Shown one piece after another: positions 12,230 through 24,344 of a stretch of DNA of 64,000 nt; position 1 is the first letter of the stretch, and each line of letters starts with the position of its first letter. This stretch comes from Palaemon carinicauda (taxonomy: Eukaryota; Arthropoda; Malacostraca; Decapoda; Palaemonidae). The position numbers and the translations under genes are program-made. Below the pieces are notes generated by a model, which did not search any database, was not told the DNA's origin, and saw nothing but the letters and a program-made list of their open reading frames with translations. The stretch spans positions 52,076,665 to 52,140,664 of the forward strand of contig NC_090768.1 of the NCBI RefSeq assembly GCF_036898095.1. Direction: 5' to 3'.

Positions 12230-13096
12230 GTGCGAACACTTCTCAAGCCGTGGTCCAATGCCAAGCAGTTGAAGAAATCAATACTTCTTCAACCTCCTCC
12301 CCCGTCAGTAACTATCCACACAGACGCCTCAAAGGAAGGCTGGGGAGGTCACTCTCATCAGAAGAGACTCCAGGGAGCTTGGTCCAATCTTTTCAAGTCA
12401 TTTCACATCAACTTTCTAGAAGCCATGGAAGTACTTCTGACACTAAAGAAAGTATCTCCTCGCCACTCGACCCTCATAAGACTGGTTCTAGACAGCGAGG
12501 TGATAGTGAGATGCCTGAATCGACAAGGGTTGAGGTCACCTCAAATCAACCAAGTGATGTTGGCCATATTCCATTTGGCGGAATGGAAGAAATGGCACCT
12601 GTCAGCAGTTCACATTCAAGGGTTCCGCAATGTGACAGCGGACGCTCTATCCAGGTTTACACTTATAGAGTCAGAATGGTCCCTTGACGCAGGATCGTTT
12701 TCCTTCATCTCGACCCAAGTCCCGGAGCTGCAGATAGACCTCTTTGCGACGAAAGATAACAAGAAAATAGATTGTTACGTGTCCCCATACGAGGATCCAC
12801 TAGCGGAGGCAGTGAACGCTATGTCCCTAGACTGGAACAGATGGTCCAATATTTATCTGTTCCCTCCACACAACCTCCTTTCGAAGGTTCTCGACAAGCT
12901 GAGATCCTTCAAAGGGAAAGCAGCAATAGTGGCCCACAAGTTGTCAAATAGCGTGTGGTTCCCTCTGGCATTAGAACTACGACTAAAATTCGTACTGCTA
13001 CTGGATCCATCCCTGTCTCAGCGAGTACAGAAGTCGATTGTCTTCGCTTCATCACAGAAAATACGGGACCTACGTCTTATGATTTTCTCTCCTTAG
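12230..13096 (+). CDS. DIRS RNase H and 'DLFAT' connector region
   Basis: This open frame of 288 codons is offset from the RT frame, so it is a disconnected part of the pol polyprotein. RNase H features in order: IHTDASKEGWGG (first catalytic Asp), NFLEAMEVLLTL (catalytic Glu), LVLDSEVIVRCLN (second Asp) and TADALSR (final Asp). All four acidic residues are retained. It is followed by LQIDLFATKDNKKIDCYVSP and SLDWNRWSNIYLFPP, a block typical of DIRS/Ngaro elements between RNase H and the recombinase. RNase H would degrade the RNA template strand during replication. Start choice is arbitrary, because the native protein would begin upstream in the RT. Confidence 0.9.
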   Translation: MRTLLKPWSNAKQLKKSILLQPPPPSVTIHTDASKEGWGGHSHQKRLQGAWSNLFKSFHINFLEAMEVLLTLKKVSPRHSTLIRLVLDSEVIVRCLNRQGLRSPQINQVMLAIFHLAEWKKWHLSAVHIQGFRNVTADALSRFTLIESEWSLDAGSFSFISTQVPELQIDLFATKDNKKIDCYVSPYEDPLAEAVNAMSLDWNRWSNIYLFPPHNLLSKVLDKLRSFKGKAAIVAHKLSNSVWFPLALELRLKFVLLLDPSLSQRVQKSIVFASSQKIRDLRLMIFSP

Positions 13097-13109
13097 CGGT
13101 GAGATAAAG

Positions 13110-14025
13110 ATTCGGTGTTAAGAGTCAGTTTAGACTTTTGGAGGAAACCAGAAGACATTATGAGGCTTCAGGGAAGAAACAGATATCCTTTGTCAAGGCG
13201 AAGAAACCAAAAGAAATCTCGACAGATTCCTATTTATCATTCTTCATTCACCTTCATGAGCAAGGTTTAGCAGCCAACAATATTCTATTGTTCAAGCCTG
13301 CCTTGACAAGTCGGATACCATATGCCTTACAGGTCGACCTTTCTAACGATGTTCTTAATGAACTACAAAGGCCCATGCTAGGCTTATCCCTTCAGCACCT
13401 CCAAAGACCCTTTGCATGGTCATTAGATATGATTCTTTATTGTGTATAGATAATGAACAATGAGGAATGCACTTAGAAGGTTTTGAATTTAAAGTCATAT
13501 TTCTGCTTGTACTCGCTTTGGGGGCCAGAGTTAGTGAAATAGTGGCTCTCTCTAGAGAGGAAGGCCACGTCCATTTCTTGGAGGGAGAACTGAATCTATT
13601 TCCAGACCCAACGTTTCTTACCAGGAACAACCTACCCACTAACAGGAGGGGTCCCTAGAGAATCTGCCCTCTGAAGGAAGATGCATCTCTATGTCCAGCG
13701 GAGTGCCTAAAGATCTATCTTCATAGAACTTCAGACTTTATGGGAGAACAGCTGTTCAGAAGAGAAACCCTGGGTTCAAAGTTATCTATAACTAAGGGCG
13801 AAAATCACCTGTGTTATTTGCAGAACGGATCCAGACAGTACACCCTTTAGCCATGATCCGAGGAAAGTTGCCTCTTCCATAAAATTTCTTTAATTATATG
13901 GACTTTGAACATCCTTGTTCGTACACCGTCTGGTAGTCATCCAAGGTGTTCTTTATGCACTATGCGAAGCAAGTGGAGCAACTTAAGAGGTCTGTGGTAG
14001 CAGCAGGTAGAATTCTTTAACCTTC
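13110..14025 (+). pseudogene. DIRS tyrosine recombinase, frameshifted
   Basis: This is an integrase-like recombinase that would insert the circular DNA copy. Three pieces in different frames cover the family: an N-terminal core-binding part (13138-13446); box I with GARVSEIVALS, whose catalytic Arg is at 13527-13529; and a C-terminal part with FSHDPRKVASS (the HxxR motif, about 13846-13878) and FMHYAKQVEQLKRSVVAAG, whose nucleophile Tyr is at 13961-13963. Stops and indels between pieces (13447, 13656, around 13790-13850) inactivate it. Catalytic residues are individually preserved. This is a mobile-element enzyme, not a host gene. Confidence 0.9.
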
Positions 14026-14970
14026 TGTTTTAAATCTGCGAGGAACAGTGTAATTAATTTGGGACGATTAATTAAGAGGGTGCGTGTGTAGTCACTGTAT
14101 GTTACTACACACTGAGCGATAGGCCACGATAGTGTCCTTACGAACTGTTCCATTGACGTCGGTGAACTATAGCATAATACGGACACTTGTGCCAAGCGTT
14201 TCTTACGCTAGTGTAAATAAACAGTATACAGACTGTATCATTAGTACTGTATTAATAATTCAATTGAAGTGGCAAATCTATTTCATAGTAGACGAAACAC
14301 TATTTTCTGTTGACTGTTTTTATTATGCTTTAACACATATCATTCACATTTTATAAATTTTATAAATGTTGATCTGATATGTACGTTTATTAAATTTTAA
14401 TAAACTAGTTCATAGTGAACCCTGCGTCGTATTCGCCCACACTCATTTTATTAGAAATGTACTGAGCATTAAGATGGATATTTTTATCATGGTATGTCTC
14501 TTAAGATTGTTCCCTGATTCAAGCAAAAGCCCACTTACTTTAACCCTTACTTAGGAAGGGTTGACGTGGTACCCTAAAGGGATAGTGCCAGAGATGCAAA
14601 GTTCGTTCCGATGCGGATACAACTGTTATCCAATAGTTAATAAGAGTAGTCACATGGGGGAATATGTCAGAAATTCATACTGACATTGGTGACTCTTATA
14701 CAAACTTTGCTTTATAATGTATAGGACGAGACCACTATACAAGCTTGTCATTTTGTCATCCATAGTTATTATGTACTCCTCGAGACTTTTTCCAGAGTCT
14801 AGTACGACTCTTCCCTGTAGGGGGCAGGAAGCACTAACATGGTTCATGCTTAGATGAAATGATGTATGATGGTAACATCATAGGTCTCTAGGTCTAGACG
14901 GACCAGGAAAATACTTTCTTGAGATTACGGCACTGATTGAGAATCCACAGATACAGTAATGCTCTGGTAA

Positions 14971-15068
14971 ACTTCCATCAGGACGACATGGCCTGAACCC
15001 AAGAAACGGATTTTGAGAGAAACGAAAAATTTATTTTGGGGTGAGGTAGCCATGTCGTCCTGATGGAC
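14971..15068. repeat. DIRS internal complementary region
   Basis: 14971-15000 (CTTCCATCAGGACGACATGG...) is the reverse complement of the extreme left end. 15005-15068 (ACGGATTTTGAG... then GCCATGTCGTCCTGATGG) is the reverse complement of the extreme right end at about 15462-15526. The two halves abut, which is the arrangement thought to template circular junctions in DIRS replication. Confidence 0.9.
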
Positions 15069-15148
15069 CCGCCCTTCCTTTTATTGTAAAAGGGATTATT
15101 GACCCTTACTTATAATACAGTATCTGTAGCACCTCGTATATCGCTACA

Positions 15149-15526
15149 AGGAATAAAGAGGGCGCTACCGCCTTCATCAGATACACACTGGAAACGGAAT
15201 AGGAGAGATGCCTTATGAGCGGCTCTCTTTTCATTCTCGTTTCAGAATATTGTCACTGTCACCCTTCGAAGCGTTAATACTGTTCGGGGTGAAGATAGCT
15301 ATGTGACGTGTCAAGAATACATCCTCTGATATTATGCGATATCCCTGTGAGATTATTTAGGAATATTCGCTTCAGGAGTTAGAATTCTGGATACCTTAAG
15401 GTAAAATTCTCTGGGAATATCACTGTAGTTAAATATACCCTAGGAAGCTACCTTTTAGGGACCTCCATCAGGACGACATGGCCTCACCCAAAAATAGACT
15501 TTTCGCTTCGCTCAAAATCCGTTATG
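15149..15526 (-). repeat. DIRS right inverted terminal repeat with outer extension
   Basis: Inverted match to 6874-7225. The outermost ~30 bases (about 15497-15526, ACTTTTCGCTTCGCTC...) are not in the left repeat but are found, inverted, in the internal complementary region. A right-end extension of this kind is a feature of the founding DIRS-1 element (from memory). Confidence 0.88.
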
Positions 15527-16421
15527 TAGTACAATAGTAAGAAATTCTTATATTCTCTCTCCCTCGCAAAGCTAATTTTCAGGATTTTGTCATAATATTT
15601 TTGCAAATGTAAAGTTGCACATATTTTTAAAGGAAACACTCTTTGTGGATAAAATTGCGTCGTCAAATATACCAAAATGTAACCACAAGTATTTGTATTT
15701 AACTTTAGAAATTTATGTATATTTTGCTCCCCCAGTCTTTTTACTTTAGGCTAGAGCTAAGTTTTACTGTGGTATGGAGGGTTTAGGCCAGTCTAGGGGA
15801 ACTACTAACAGCCTCTAGAAATAACCGTTGAAATAAGTTTCTGATTATATTAAGTAAGTCTTTCAAAGATATTTTTATATCGTCGGTTTTTTCTGATACT
15901 ATTCGAAACATAACCTGGTAATATGTAATATTCCTTAATTTTAAAAAAGTTTTTATTTGCTAAAAATAGGTTTATTAAACTATTCCTAATCTTGGAACTA
16001 ACATCGATATTTTAAGTTGCAGGTGTTTTGTCTAGGGCTAAAGTAACTTGTAAACACTAGAAGTGACTGGTAATTTTTTATGAATAAATTTTTAAAGGTA
16101 TTGTAAACGTTATGGAATTTAAAGGTTATTAGTTTATTTTTGTTTGAAAACTTAGAGGTGTGCGATTTTAGGTTCAAAAGATAACGTAGAAAAGTTTTAT
16201 GAATTTTTTGATGATCTGATAATATTCGAATGTACAGAGCTTTCTTTTATGGAAGAAAGCCCTGTTAAGTTATCACAAAATGACATCTGGTATGAACAAT
16301 TCTACTCACCATTTTTCCATTGAAAGATTTGGTGGATAATTCCCCATCTTTAATACTAGAAATCAGTAGTTGCTGTTGTGATGTGAAAGGGAGTTTCCTT
16401 TTGCTGTGTGAGGAATAGTGT
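15527..16421. other. AT-rich non-coding spacer
   Basis: No gene or clear repeat seen. It separates the DIRS element from the Tigger-like transposon. Confidence 0.4.
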
Positions 16422-16423
16422 TA

Positions 16424-17906
16424 CAGTGAAACCTCTACACACGAACGTATCTACATCCACAGTAAAATTCGAGCAATTTTTCGACTCTACACCCGAATTT
16501 TATTTCGACACACGAAGTAAGCAATTTTCGTCGTACCGGTTGTATCCAAATTTTTTGACACACGAAGTACAATTCGAACACGTTCCTATTCTACACCCAA
16601 ATTTTTTTTCGACACCCGAAGTAAACAATACCCGTGCACGTAGATGGTACTCATAGCGCCGGATGTATTTTTTATTTCCGCCGATAGAAGGCAGCATTTC
16701 TACCTCGGAGGGACCCTCAATTAGCGTGGCTTGGGACATTCCTCTGTTCTCGTCGGCTTCGTGTGGTTGTGCCCTGTGCGTTCTGCTATTAACTGTGTTT
16801 TAATCGTGATTTTTTACGTTCATCCTTTTACGGTATTTTACGTAAATCATGGGTCCTAAAAGGCTTAGTTTTGCAAGTGGTAGTGGTAGTGGTGAGAAAA
16901 GGAATAAGGAAATGCTTTCTTTAGAAGTAAAGCAAGGAATTATTGAAAAGCATGAGTGTGAGTGAACTTGCAAAAGAACATCACGACGAACTTACTACAG
17001 AGGAGCTCAAAGAACTCCATGCTATGTCTGAGCACATGATTGATGACAAGGAAGGGATCGAGGAGGTAGAACATGTGTTAGGTTCGGCGCAAATAAGAGA
17101 GGTGTTAGGAAAATATCAAGACGTGGTCGATTTCATCGACAAATACCATCCAAAGAAATTGCAGGTTTGTCGTGTAGTTGCGCAGTTTGATGATGTTTCC
17201 CTAATTTATTTTCGAAACTTTCTGAAAAGCTGTACCAAGCAACTTTCTATCGATAGCTTCTTTTAAAAAAAACTACGAAGCGAACTCGTGATGAAGAGGA
17301 AGGAAGTGGTTCAAAGAAAACGGCAAAGAGTGAAGCGAAAGAAAGTGAAACAAAGAAAACGGCAAAGATTGAAGAGAAAAAAATTCAATCAATTTTAAGT
17401 GTAGAGTGAAAGTGATTAAAATTAATCATCAAAAAGAAAAAAAGAAAATGTAAAAAAAAATATGAAATATAAAAATGAAATAAATAAATAAGCTAAGTTA
17501 GGTTAAAGTTCACTTAGTGTAAGTTAGAATAAGTTACGGTAGTGTACGTTTATCGTAGTCAATCTCTCTACCTCCTCGCCGCCCGTCTGTCACCTCTCTG
17601 CGTAGCAAGACCAACACCTGCACTGGACATTCTAAGGTAAAGTGACGCTAAAAACCCGTTTTTTTATTTATTATTTCTTGGTAGTTATTCTTTTTTACAT
17701 GTCTATTATCTAATTTAGAGTGCATATTGTCATGTGTAATTATGTGTAGTAATTTATTAAGGAGTTATCATAGGTTTTTGGGCTCAACCACGGATTAATC
17801 CTATTTCAATGTATTCTTATGGGAAAATTCGTTTCTACATCCGAACATTTTCTACATCCGAAGTCGGTTGTGGAACGGATTAAATTCGTATGTAGAGGTA
17901 CCACTG
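16424..17906 (+). mobile_element. Tigger/pogo-like DNA transposon, internally deleted
   Basis: The left end is CAGTGAAACCTCTACACACG and the right end reads inverted as CAGTGGTACCTCTACATACG, with TA on both outer sides (16422-16423 and 17907-17908). This is the TA target duplication of Tc1/mariner superfamily elements, and the terminus resembles Tigger. At 1.48 kb it is shorter than an autonomous Tigger (about 2.4-3 kb) and keeps only the two ends of a transposase gene. The subterminal sequence repeats a 'cacacgaa/cacccgaa' word several times at 16430-16625. Confidence 0.85.
16849..17409 (+). pseudogene. Tigger-like transposase remnant (N- and C-terminal ends only)
   Basis: ATG at 16849 opens MGPKRLSFASGSGSG, then a helix-turn-helix-type start (LSLEVKQGIIEKH, and in the next frame MSVSELAKE). 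The sequence then jumps directly into the acidic C-terminal tail typical of these transposases (LTTEELKELHAMSEHM, and later STKQ-like QLSIDSFF). The CENP-B/DDE catalytic core is absent, which shows a large internal deletion plus at least one frameshift near 16955 and stops near 17264. It cannot make active transposase. Confidence 0.75.
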
Positions 17907-17974
17907 TATTTTTATTTCCTTTTACCACTTTGTGGATAGTTTTGCTGCATACTGTGAGTGAATGATTGATTAAG

Positions 17975-18240
<266 letters not shown>

Positions 18241-18289
18241 ATTAGTTTATTTTAAATATTTCATTAAACTCCAATTCTAAAGATCCTGT

Positions 18290-18660
18290 ATTAGAGATCA
18301 TAGTTCTTAAATATTTAAATGATTCTACCTCATTAATAATTTTTTTTCCAATGATATTTCATCTTGCATTGCATATTCCTTTCTCATTATCTCTGTCTGT
18401 CTTCTATTTATCTTAAGTCCAACCACCTTTGATATTTTATGCATTCTGGTAAACAAGCATTGCAAATCCTGTGGTGATCTGCTAATAAGGACATCATCAT
18501 CAGCATACCCTAGATCAGCTAATTTCCCCTCACATATTTAGTCCAATTCCTCTCCACCATCTCCAACTGTTCTACGCATTACAAAATTCATGAGGATAAA
18601 CAACATAGGTGACAACACATTCCTTTGGATTACTTCGCTGTTCACTGGAAATTCATTTGA
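18290..18660 (-). pseudogene. Non-LTR retrotransposon reverse transcriptase fragment
   Basis: Read on the minus strand the peptide contains LADLGYADDDVLISRSPQDL, where YADD is the RT catalytic box, then HKISKVVGLKINRRQTEIMR and ESFKYLRTMIS. These are the palm and thumb blocks of RTE/Jockey-type LINE RTs. It is preceded by a degenerate 'SPMLFILMNFVMR' block. Only about 120 codons survive and there is no full-length frame, so this is a dead fragment. Confidence 0.75.
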
Positions 18661-18817
18661 TAGGACTACTTACATTAAGCAAAGTTAGGAAATCAAATTG
18701 CCCGAAATGACATATGAAAATCGGGCTTTATATCAGTTTAGTGAGATTGGACATACCATATATATATACAGTAGTATATATTTAGTATATATTATTTATA
18801 GTATATATTGTATACTG

Positions 18818-18819
<2 letters not shown>

Positions 18820-18890
<71 letters not shown>
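18820..18890. repeat. (TA)n microsatellite
   Basis: Pure TA repeat of about 65 bases next to the non-LTR fragment. Confidence 0.95.
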
Positions 18891-18892
<2 letters not shown>

Positions 18893-18940
18893 TATATTTA
18901 TATCGATATGTTGGTAAAGATTTATGTTATATATTGAAAT

Positions 18941-20471
18941 TAAATGAAGTGTGATTGAAAATGTTATGCATGTGAACAAAAGTTTAATTATTATAATGGT
19001 GATTGATTTCCTTAGAGTTTCTCCTCCCTTAATAATCCTATTAAGTAAATATGATCAACGGAAGTCACAAGTTTTAGATGATATTTGATGGGTAAATGTT
19101 GCACAGCATTCTGAATAACCATAGCAACAGTACTTCGTATTCCCAGAGTTTATTTATTTGGTAATTCAGTGGTGGAATGTTAATTTTTCTTGATGTAGGT
19201 AATAATTTTTTTTTTTTATAGTGGGACGTTTCAAGGTTTAGTGTTAGTGAACGTAGATGTCTTGTTTTGTGTTTGCTCACCAAGTAGATATTTGAATAGT
19301 TTCCATCACCAAATGTTTCAAGGGTGTAGTTCAGTCAGTGCACCTAATTTGGTGGGCTGTAAGTTGTACTGAGAGGTCTTTGCAAAATCCACTTGGCCCT
19401 TTGCTGCTGCACCTACTTTTTATCCTTCAACTTCTAATAGGTTTTGAGAAATCTGTTGCGTGTTCAGAATTTGTCCCTTTGTTGAGACGTGACTCCTCAT
19501 CTTGTATGTATTGTTCAGATATCGGTTAATTCTCTACATAAGTGGCCTTCAGTCCTATTTACTTTACTACAAACACCATGTTTATTTTTCTATAAGTTAC
19601 CTTACCTGTTTCTTTTTTTATTAGGGTGCTGTGTGGATCCCAAGGATTAAGTGTGAATTGGTAGAACCAGAAATTTAATTTGACTGGAAATTCCATAGAA
19701 ATATAGTCTTCCCTGTCCAAAGGCCAGTATTTCAATGTGCGAAGCGTAGTCTTAGTGTGTATAAGGGAGACCAAGGAGTTCAGACTCTATTGAACCCATC
19801 ATAGCACCTCTAATGCTGAAATTAGTCTGGGAACTGATAATGTGTTATCATCAAGACCCAAATTTATACTGGAGACAATATTACTTAAGAGCCATTTTTT
19901 GCACCCACCATCAATTGTTTTCATCATAAACAGTCTACACTGCTTGCCTAGTTCCATTATTTGCAAGTACAGTATCTTTACTTTTAAACTAAGTAGCGTT
20001 AATTAATCAAGCTTTGAATAACCATCCAATATTTATATAGTGATAGTGTCAACATAATAGAGGTGTTTATTTTACTGGTTAAAATAGCATTCGGTGACTT
20101 ATTTTTATTTGGTTATACAGCATATAACATCATTCATTCCCGGCTTTCATGTCAGAATGGAAGTCCATCTATATATCAAGGAACTTCCCCCAATTTTTAT
20201 CACCTATTCAGTTTTTATGAAAATTACCCCACTTTCATATAAATTGTTTGCCTCATCCAAATCTTGATCCCTTGTTGTAGTTTTAAGGCTAACGTATTCT
20301 AGAGTTGTTTATGGTTTCCAATGTATGAAGCCATTACAGCGCTGATTTTCCTGATGGATTGGAGTTTCAGAATAAAGTAATTTATCACCTCTAGCTTTTT
20401 TTAGTTTATCATGGTTTTGTATGGATTGTTAAACTAGCTAAGTTGCTGACCATTTTAATGTAAACATTAAT
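18941..20471. other. AT-rich non-coding stretch
   Basis: No coding region or repeat family recognised over about 1.5 kb. Confidence 0.4.
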
Positions 20472-20669
20472 CTAGTGTCTTTTGTATATATTCAGCGTGA
20501 TTTGTAAACGTTTTTACACCATTGGTAAGTCACCACATGTTCCTTTGGTACTAGGTCCTCCTTAGGAATTTGTAAGGGAAGTGCTTTGAAGTCACCCATG
20601 TGGTGACTTGCCAATGATGTACAGTAAATGCATTCGTAAATCAAGCTGAATATAAGCTAAAGACACTAG
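20472..20669. repeat. ~200-bp imperfect palindrome (foldback)
   Basis: The left arm 20472-20539 (CTAGTGTCTTTTGTATATATTC...CACCACATG) is an imperfect inverted copy of 20597-20669 (CATGTGGTGACTTGCC...GACACTAG), with a 57-base loop. It lies immediately before the second DIRS-like relict. It may be a foldback MITE or a collapsed terminal repeat of that relict. Confidence 0.85.
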
Positions 20670-23498
20670 ACTGCAGCAAAGGTAATACCCTCCTCCCTGC
20701 TGTGTTGACTGACAATGACTCTCACAAGGACCTGGGTCTTAGTACCTATATGGCCTTCACTTGGTATCGGTGGTGCCCCTTTGGCGGAGAAGCTTCTAAA
20801 GGTGTTAGCTGCTGCTAAAACCCAGAAGTCTTCTCATGCTGTGCCCTCCTCTTTGGCTCTACCTCCAGAAGAAGAGCAATGCTTTGTGATGCCCTTTGAC
20901 AAGTCCAAGCCTGTTGCAGCAGAGGAGCCTCCTTTGCCTGCCGCAGAGAGGTTCAGTGCCTGCCCAGAAATCCTCAACGTCGTTGAGACATGATAAGCAG
21001 GAACCGCAACACTCCCCTGTCCCCTTAGCTGCTCCTGCGCTTTCTTCCTCACCTGATATCGTCCTCCGGACTTGACACCTGCCGCCCTATAGAAAAGGAA
21101 GAAGTTCCTTAAGCACAGGGTGACTTATCAAGCCGAGTGTCACTAAACTTTAACTTATTCCTCTGCATGGATTTGTGGGAGGAGCAATGCTGTACCAAAA
21201 TCCAACCCCCACAGGGAAGGTGTTGCTGTACAAGGTATGGTAGCGTGTGCTCCTGCTGTCAGTGCTAGGTCTCGTGCTAGACTTTGCAAGAACTTTATTT
21301 GTCGGGACATAGGGTGCTGCCCTTGTCGTTCTCTTGCTTTGGGACATTACCGAGACTGATTGTTTTCCCAGGTGGAGAAAGCTGCTCTGAAGGGATCAGC
21401 AAGAGGCGGTAAAGAAACTTGCGATCGCTATTCTTGCTCTCCTGAGCAACAAGAGCCTTATTCATGCATTCGCAAAAAGGTAGATTGGGGTTCTTCTCGT
21501 CATCCACCTTCGAGACAAGGTCATCGTCCTCGTGGACAATTAACACGTAGCACAAGCTCTACAAGCATGATCACGAGGATAATACCATCTGCACATTCTC
21601 CATGCATACAATCCGGAGACAGCAGCTCTTATTACCAGTTTCCAACATGTAAATGGTCCTCACACACTGTCTCTACCCCCTCATTCTCTTGATGTTCCAG
21701 TCTTCATATGTCTGGTTTCTTTATACTCCATCACTGACTGACCAATTACAGTGTTTTTGATTTGTTGTGCAAGGACAGTACGTGCCAGGACACCAGCCCA
21801 GAGGATGCATCCTGTTTAGATATAAAGTGACAAGACCCCACATGCTTCTACTTAACAAGACCCAGACTCTAGTGTATTTAGAGATCCTCGGTCACCAATT
21901 CCTTCCAGTCAATGACAGACATAACACCACTTCCTTCACGTCTTAATACTGATAGCCACGAAGATCTTCCAACCTCCTAGACCTGTCCTAGTCACGAGGG
22001 TTCCAGTGATCCTCCAGCACATAGAGATTGTGCCTTCCGTCGGGATCTAATTACTTGCCATCGTGACGGTTCTAGATTAGGTGATGCCTCGAGACTGCTC
22101 TTGGCACTTTTATGACCACCAATAGGTTCCATCTGTTGTGGAGTACCACCATGGTTCAGTTCTAAGATCTTTGCATTATTACTCCAAATGGAAGGATGAA
22201 CTTGCAGAGGTTTGTGTGCATTCTTTCCATCTTGTGAGGGGGAAGAAGTCTCGGGAGGTTGTTGATCCATCTGCACCCGACCTAGAATCCTAAGATGGAA
22301 CGTACCCTCATTAAGCCCTGGCCCTCATCAGGGAGTTCATTGACCTTAGAGAGGCTTCCATGGAGCCTATCAAAGGCTGGATAATGGCCATTGATTAATG
22401 GTTTAGCAACCCTCGGGGTCGAGACCCGCACTAGAGATAAAGTGGTCAGTTCTTGCTCAGGGCACTCTTGAGAGGGTGAATTATCATATAATAGTTCAAA
22501 GAATTCCCTTTGCTTGAGCTGCTCAAGCAAGATCCTGCCTCCACCCCTTTCTTGACAATGAAAGTTTTAAGTGCCGTAAGGAGCTGATCCATGCTGCTTC
22601 TAATGAATTCAGCAGTAGCAGCGCTGACAATAGGGGGACTACAACAGAGAGGCTCAAATAGGAGGGTAGCTCATTCTTGGCCTCTTCTGCCATGGAAGCT
22701 GTTTCCATGGCAAACCTCCAAGCATCATCCTACATCACCCACAGGTCAGGATCGGTTGTGTCTTTCGCTTCATCTCGGCATTTGTCTAATCCAGAGATGA
22801 AGAAAAATACATCAATCTCATCCTCTCAGGCATGAAAGCTGTTACTTTCTTGGTGCATCAATTGGAAAATCAGTGGGCAAATTAGATCAAGAGAAGGGAT
22901 GCAGTCACCTACCGGTAGGCTTTACCAGCCAGGTGAAACAGGAAGCATTACTCGCCCTTAGGAACGCACCAGGAACGCACCAGTACTGTAGTCTGCTGTG
23001 CTCTTGCATAAGGTTGTCGATATCACTGTGTAGAAGTTGAGAAAGTAGTTATAACTTCCTTATCCACCGAGCAATGACTTTTAAGGACCCAGGTCCTTTC
23101 AATTTAAGCCATGAAGTCAACACTGAAGAAACCAATGTTAACACCAAGCTCTTGATGCTGTTATAGCTCCTTTCACCTTGAAGAAAGGAAGGGGCAATGT
23201 CCCCTCCCTTTCACTCCCAACCTGGCATAGCCAGGAAGGGCGGTAGAGGTAGAAAGCTGGGAAGGGGATGCTGAGGTCATCGATCCCCACCTCAAGCTGC
23301 TGCGAGTGGGGATGTCTGTCAAGCCATTGGGCAGTGTGGCAGCTACATAGTGCAGAAAGTTAGGTGGTGGAATTCTTGTGAGACAGACACTGCCTTCTCT
23401 TTATAAGCTCTCATCCTCTTCTCGTTTGCTCTGCGATGATGTTCCTGACTTACCCTCTAAAATCGCTGAAAGTTCTGGTACTTGCAGTAGAGATGTAG

Positions 23499-23762
23499 GT
23501 GACAATAGAGAATAACCTGCTAGAAGTCATCCAAGACAGGTCTCTGGTATACTACCGTCAGCTGTTCCTGGTGGACAAGTCAACCGTAAGATGGAGACCA
23601 GTCATTGACATCTTTCCTCCGAACAAGTTTAAGAAACTTCGTTCAAGATGGAGATGGAAATGCACTGTATGTTCAACCATAAGGAAGGAAGACTTCATGC
23701 TCTGTGTGGATCTCCATGATGTGTATTTTCAAATGTTGTACATTAGTGATCCATCAGACTGA
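23499..23762 (+). pseudogene. RT fragment of the second DIRS-like relict
   Basis: The peptide holds YYRQLFLVDKS, TVRWRPVIDIFPPNKF and KEDFMLCVDLHDVYFQM. These correspond to the 'RLFLVEK', 'WRPVIDLSPLN' and motif A 'SIDLKDAYFQI' blocks of DIRS/Ngaro RTs. The motif A first Asp is retained (VDL). The open frame ends before the catalytic YLDD box. Confidence 0.85.
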
Positions 23763-24344
23763 TAGAAAGTTCCGCCACTGCCTTTAAAATAGTTCTGTAC
23801 CAGTTCAAAACCTAATGCTTTTGATTATCCACCACTCTCTAAGTGTTCCCTCTCATCTCAGCTTGGGCCCACCTGAACTTGCTTTACCTATTTGAGGTAT
23901 TTTGATGGTTGGCTGATCTTGTCCTGAAGGAGGCAGTTGCTCCAGGATTGAGACAGAATTCTTTCCTTTTGCCACATTCTGTATATCATGATTAATTTTA
24001 AGTCAAGTCTCATGCCTAAGAGAAGGTTTGGAGCACCTAGGAATGTTGATAGACACGGCAGCAGTGAAAGTCTTTCTAAAAGGTTATTGTATTAACAGAA
24101 TTAGAGAGGTAATGCAACTGTCCATGGTCGTTCAACAACCACCGGCTCATCAGTTGCAATGTCTTCTCGAGATTTCTTATTGCTAGAGAAATTTGTGTTT
24201 CACAGGCAGCTACACCGAAGATCACTACGGTGGTGTGTGAAGCATCGCTGGTCAGCAGTGACCGATCTCCCCACTTCAAGAAAGGAGGGGTAATATAATG
24301 TAGTAGCTGAATGATGGAAACCTCACGAGGGAAGTTTCCCTCCA

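Larger units (their letters stand above)
6874..15526 (+). mobile_element. DIRS-type tyrosine-recombinase retrotransposon, whole but frameshifted
   Basis: About 8.65 kb, bounded by long inverted repeats (6874-7225 and 15149-15526). A short internal region at 14971-15068 is complementary to both extreme ends. Inside, on the plus strand in order, are ORF1 (9298-11256), reverse transcriptase (about 11265-12178), RNase H plus connector (12230-13096) and a tyrosine recombinase (about 13110-14025). This is the diagnostic layout of the DIRS order, which copies via RNA and inserts a circular intermediate with a tyrosine recombinase, so it makes no target duplication. RT, RNase H and recombinase are each in broken frames, so this copy is not autonomous, but the similarity of its two ends suggests a fairly recent insertion. 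Confidence 0.93.

Noticed and set aside
12175..12687. Second long plus-strand frame overlapping RNase H
   Set aside because: Out of frame with the clear RNase H motifs; it is Ser-rich by virtue of the shifted codons.
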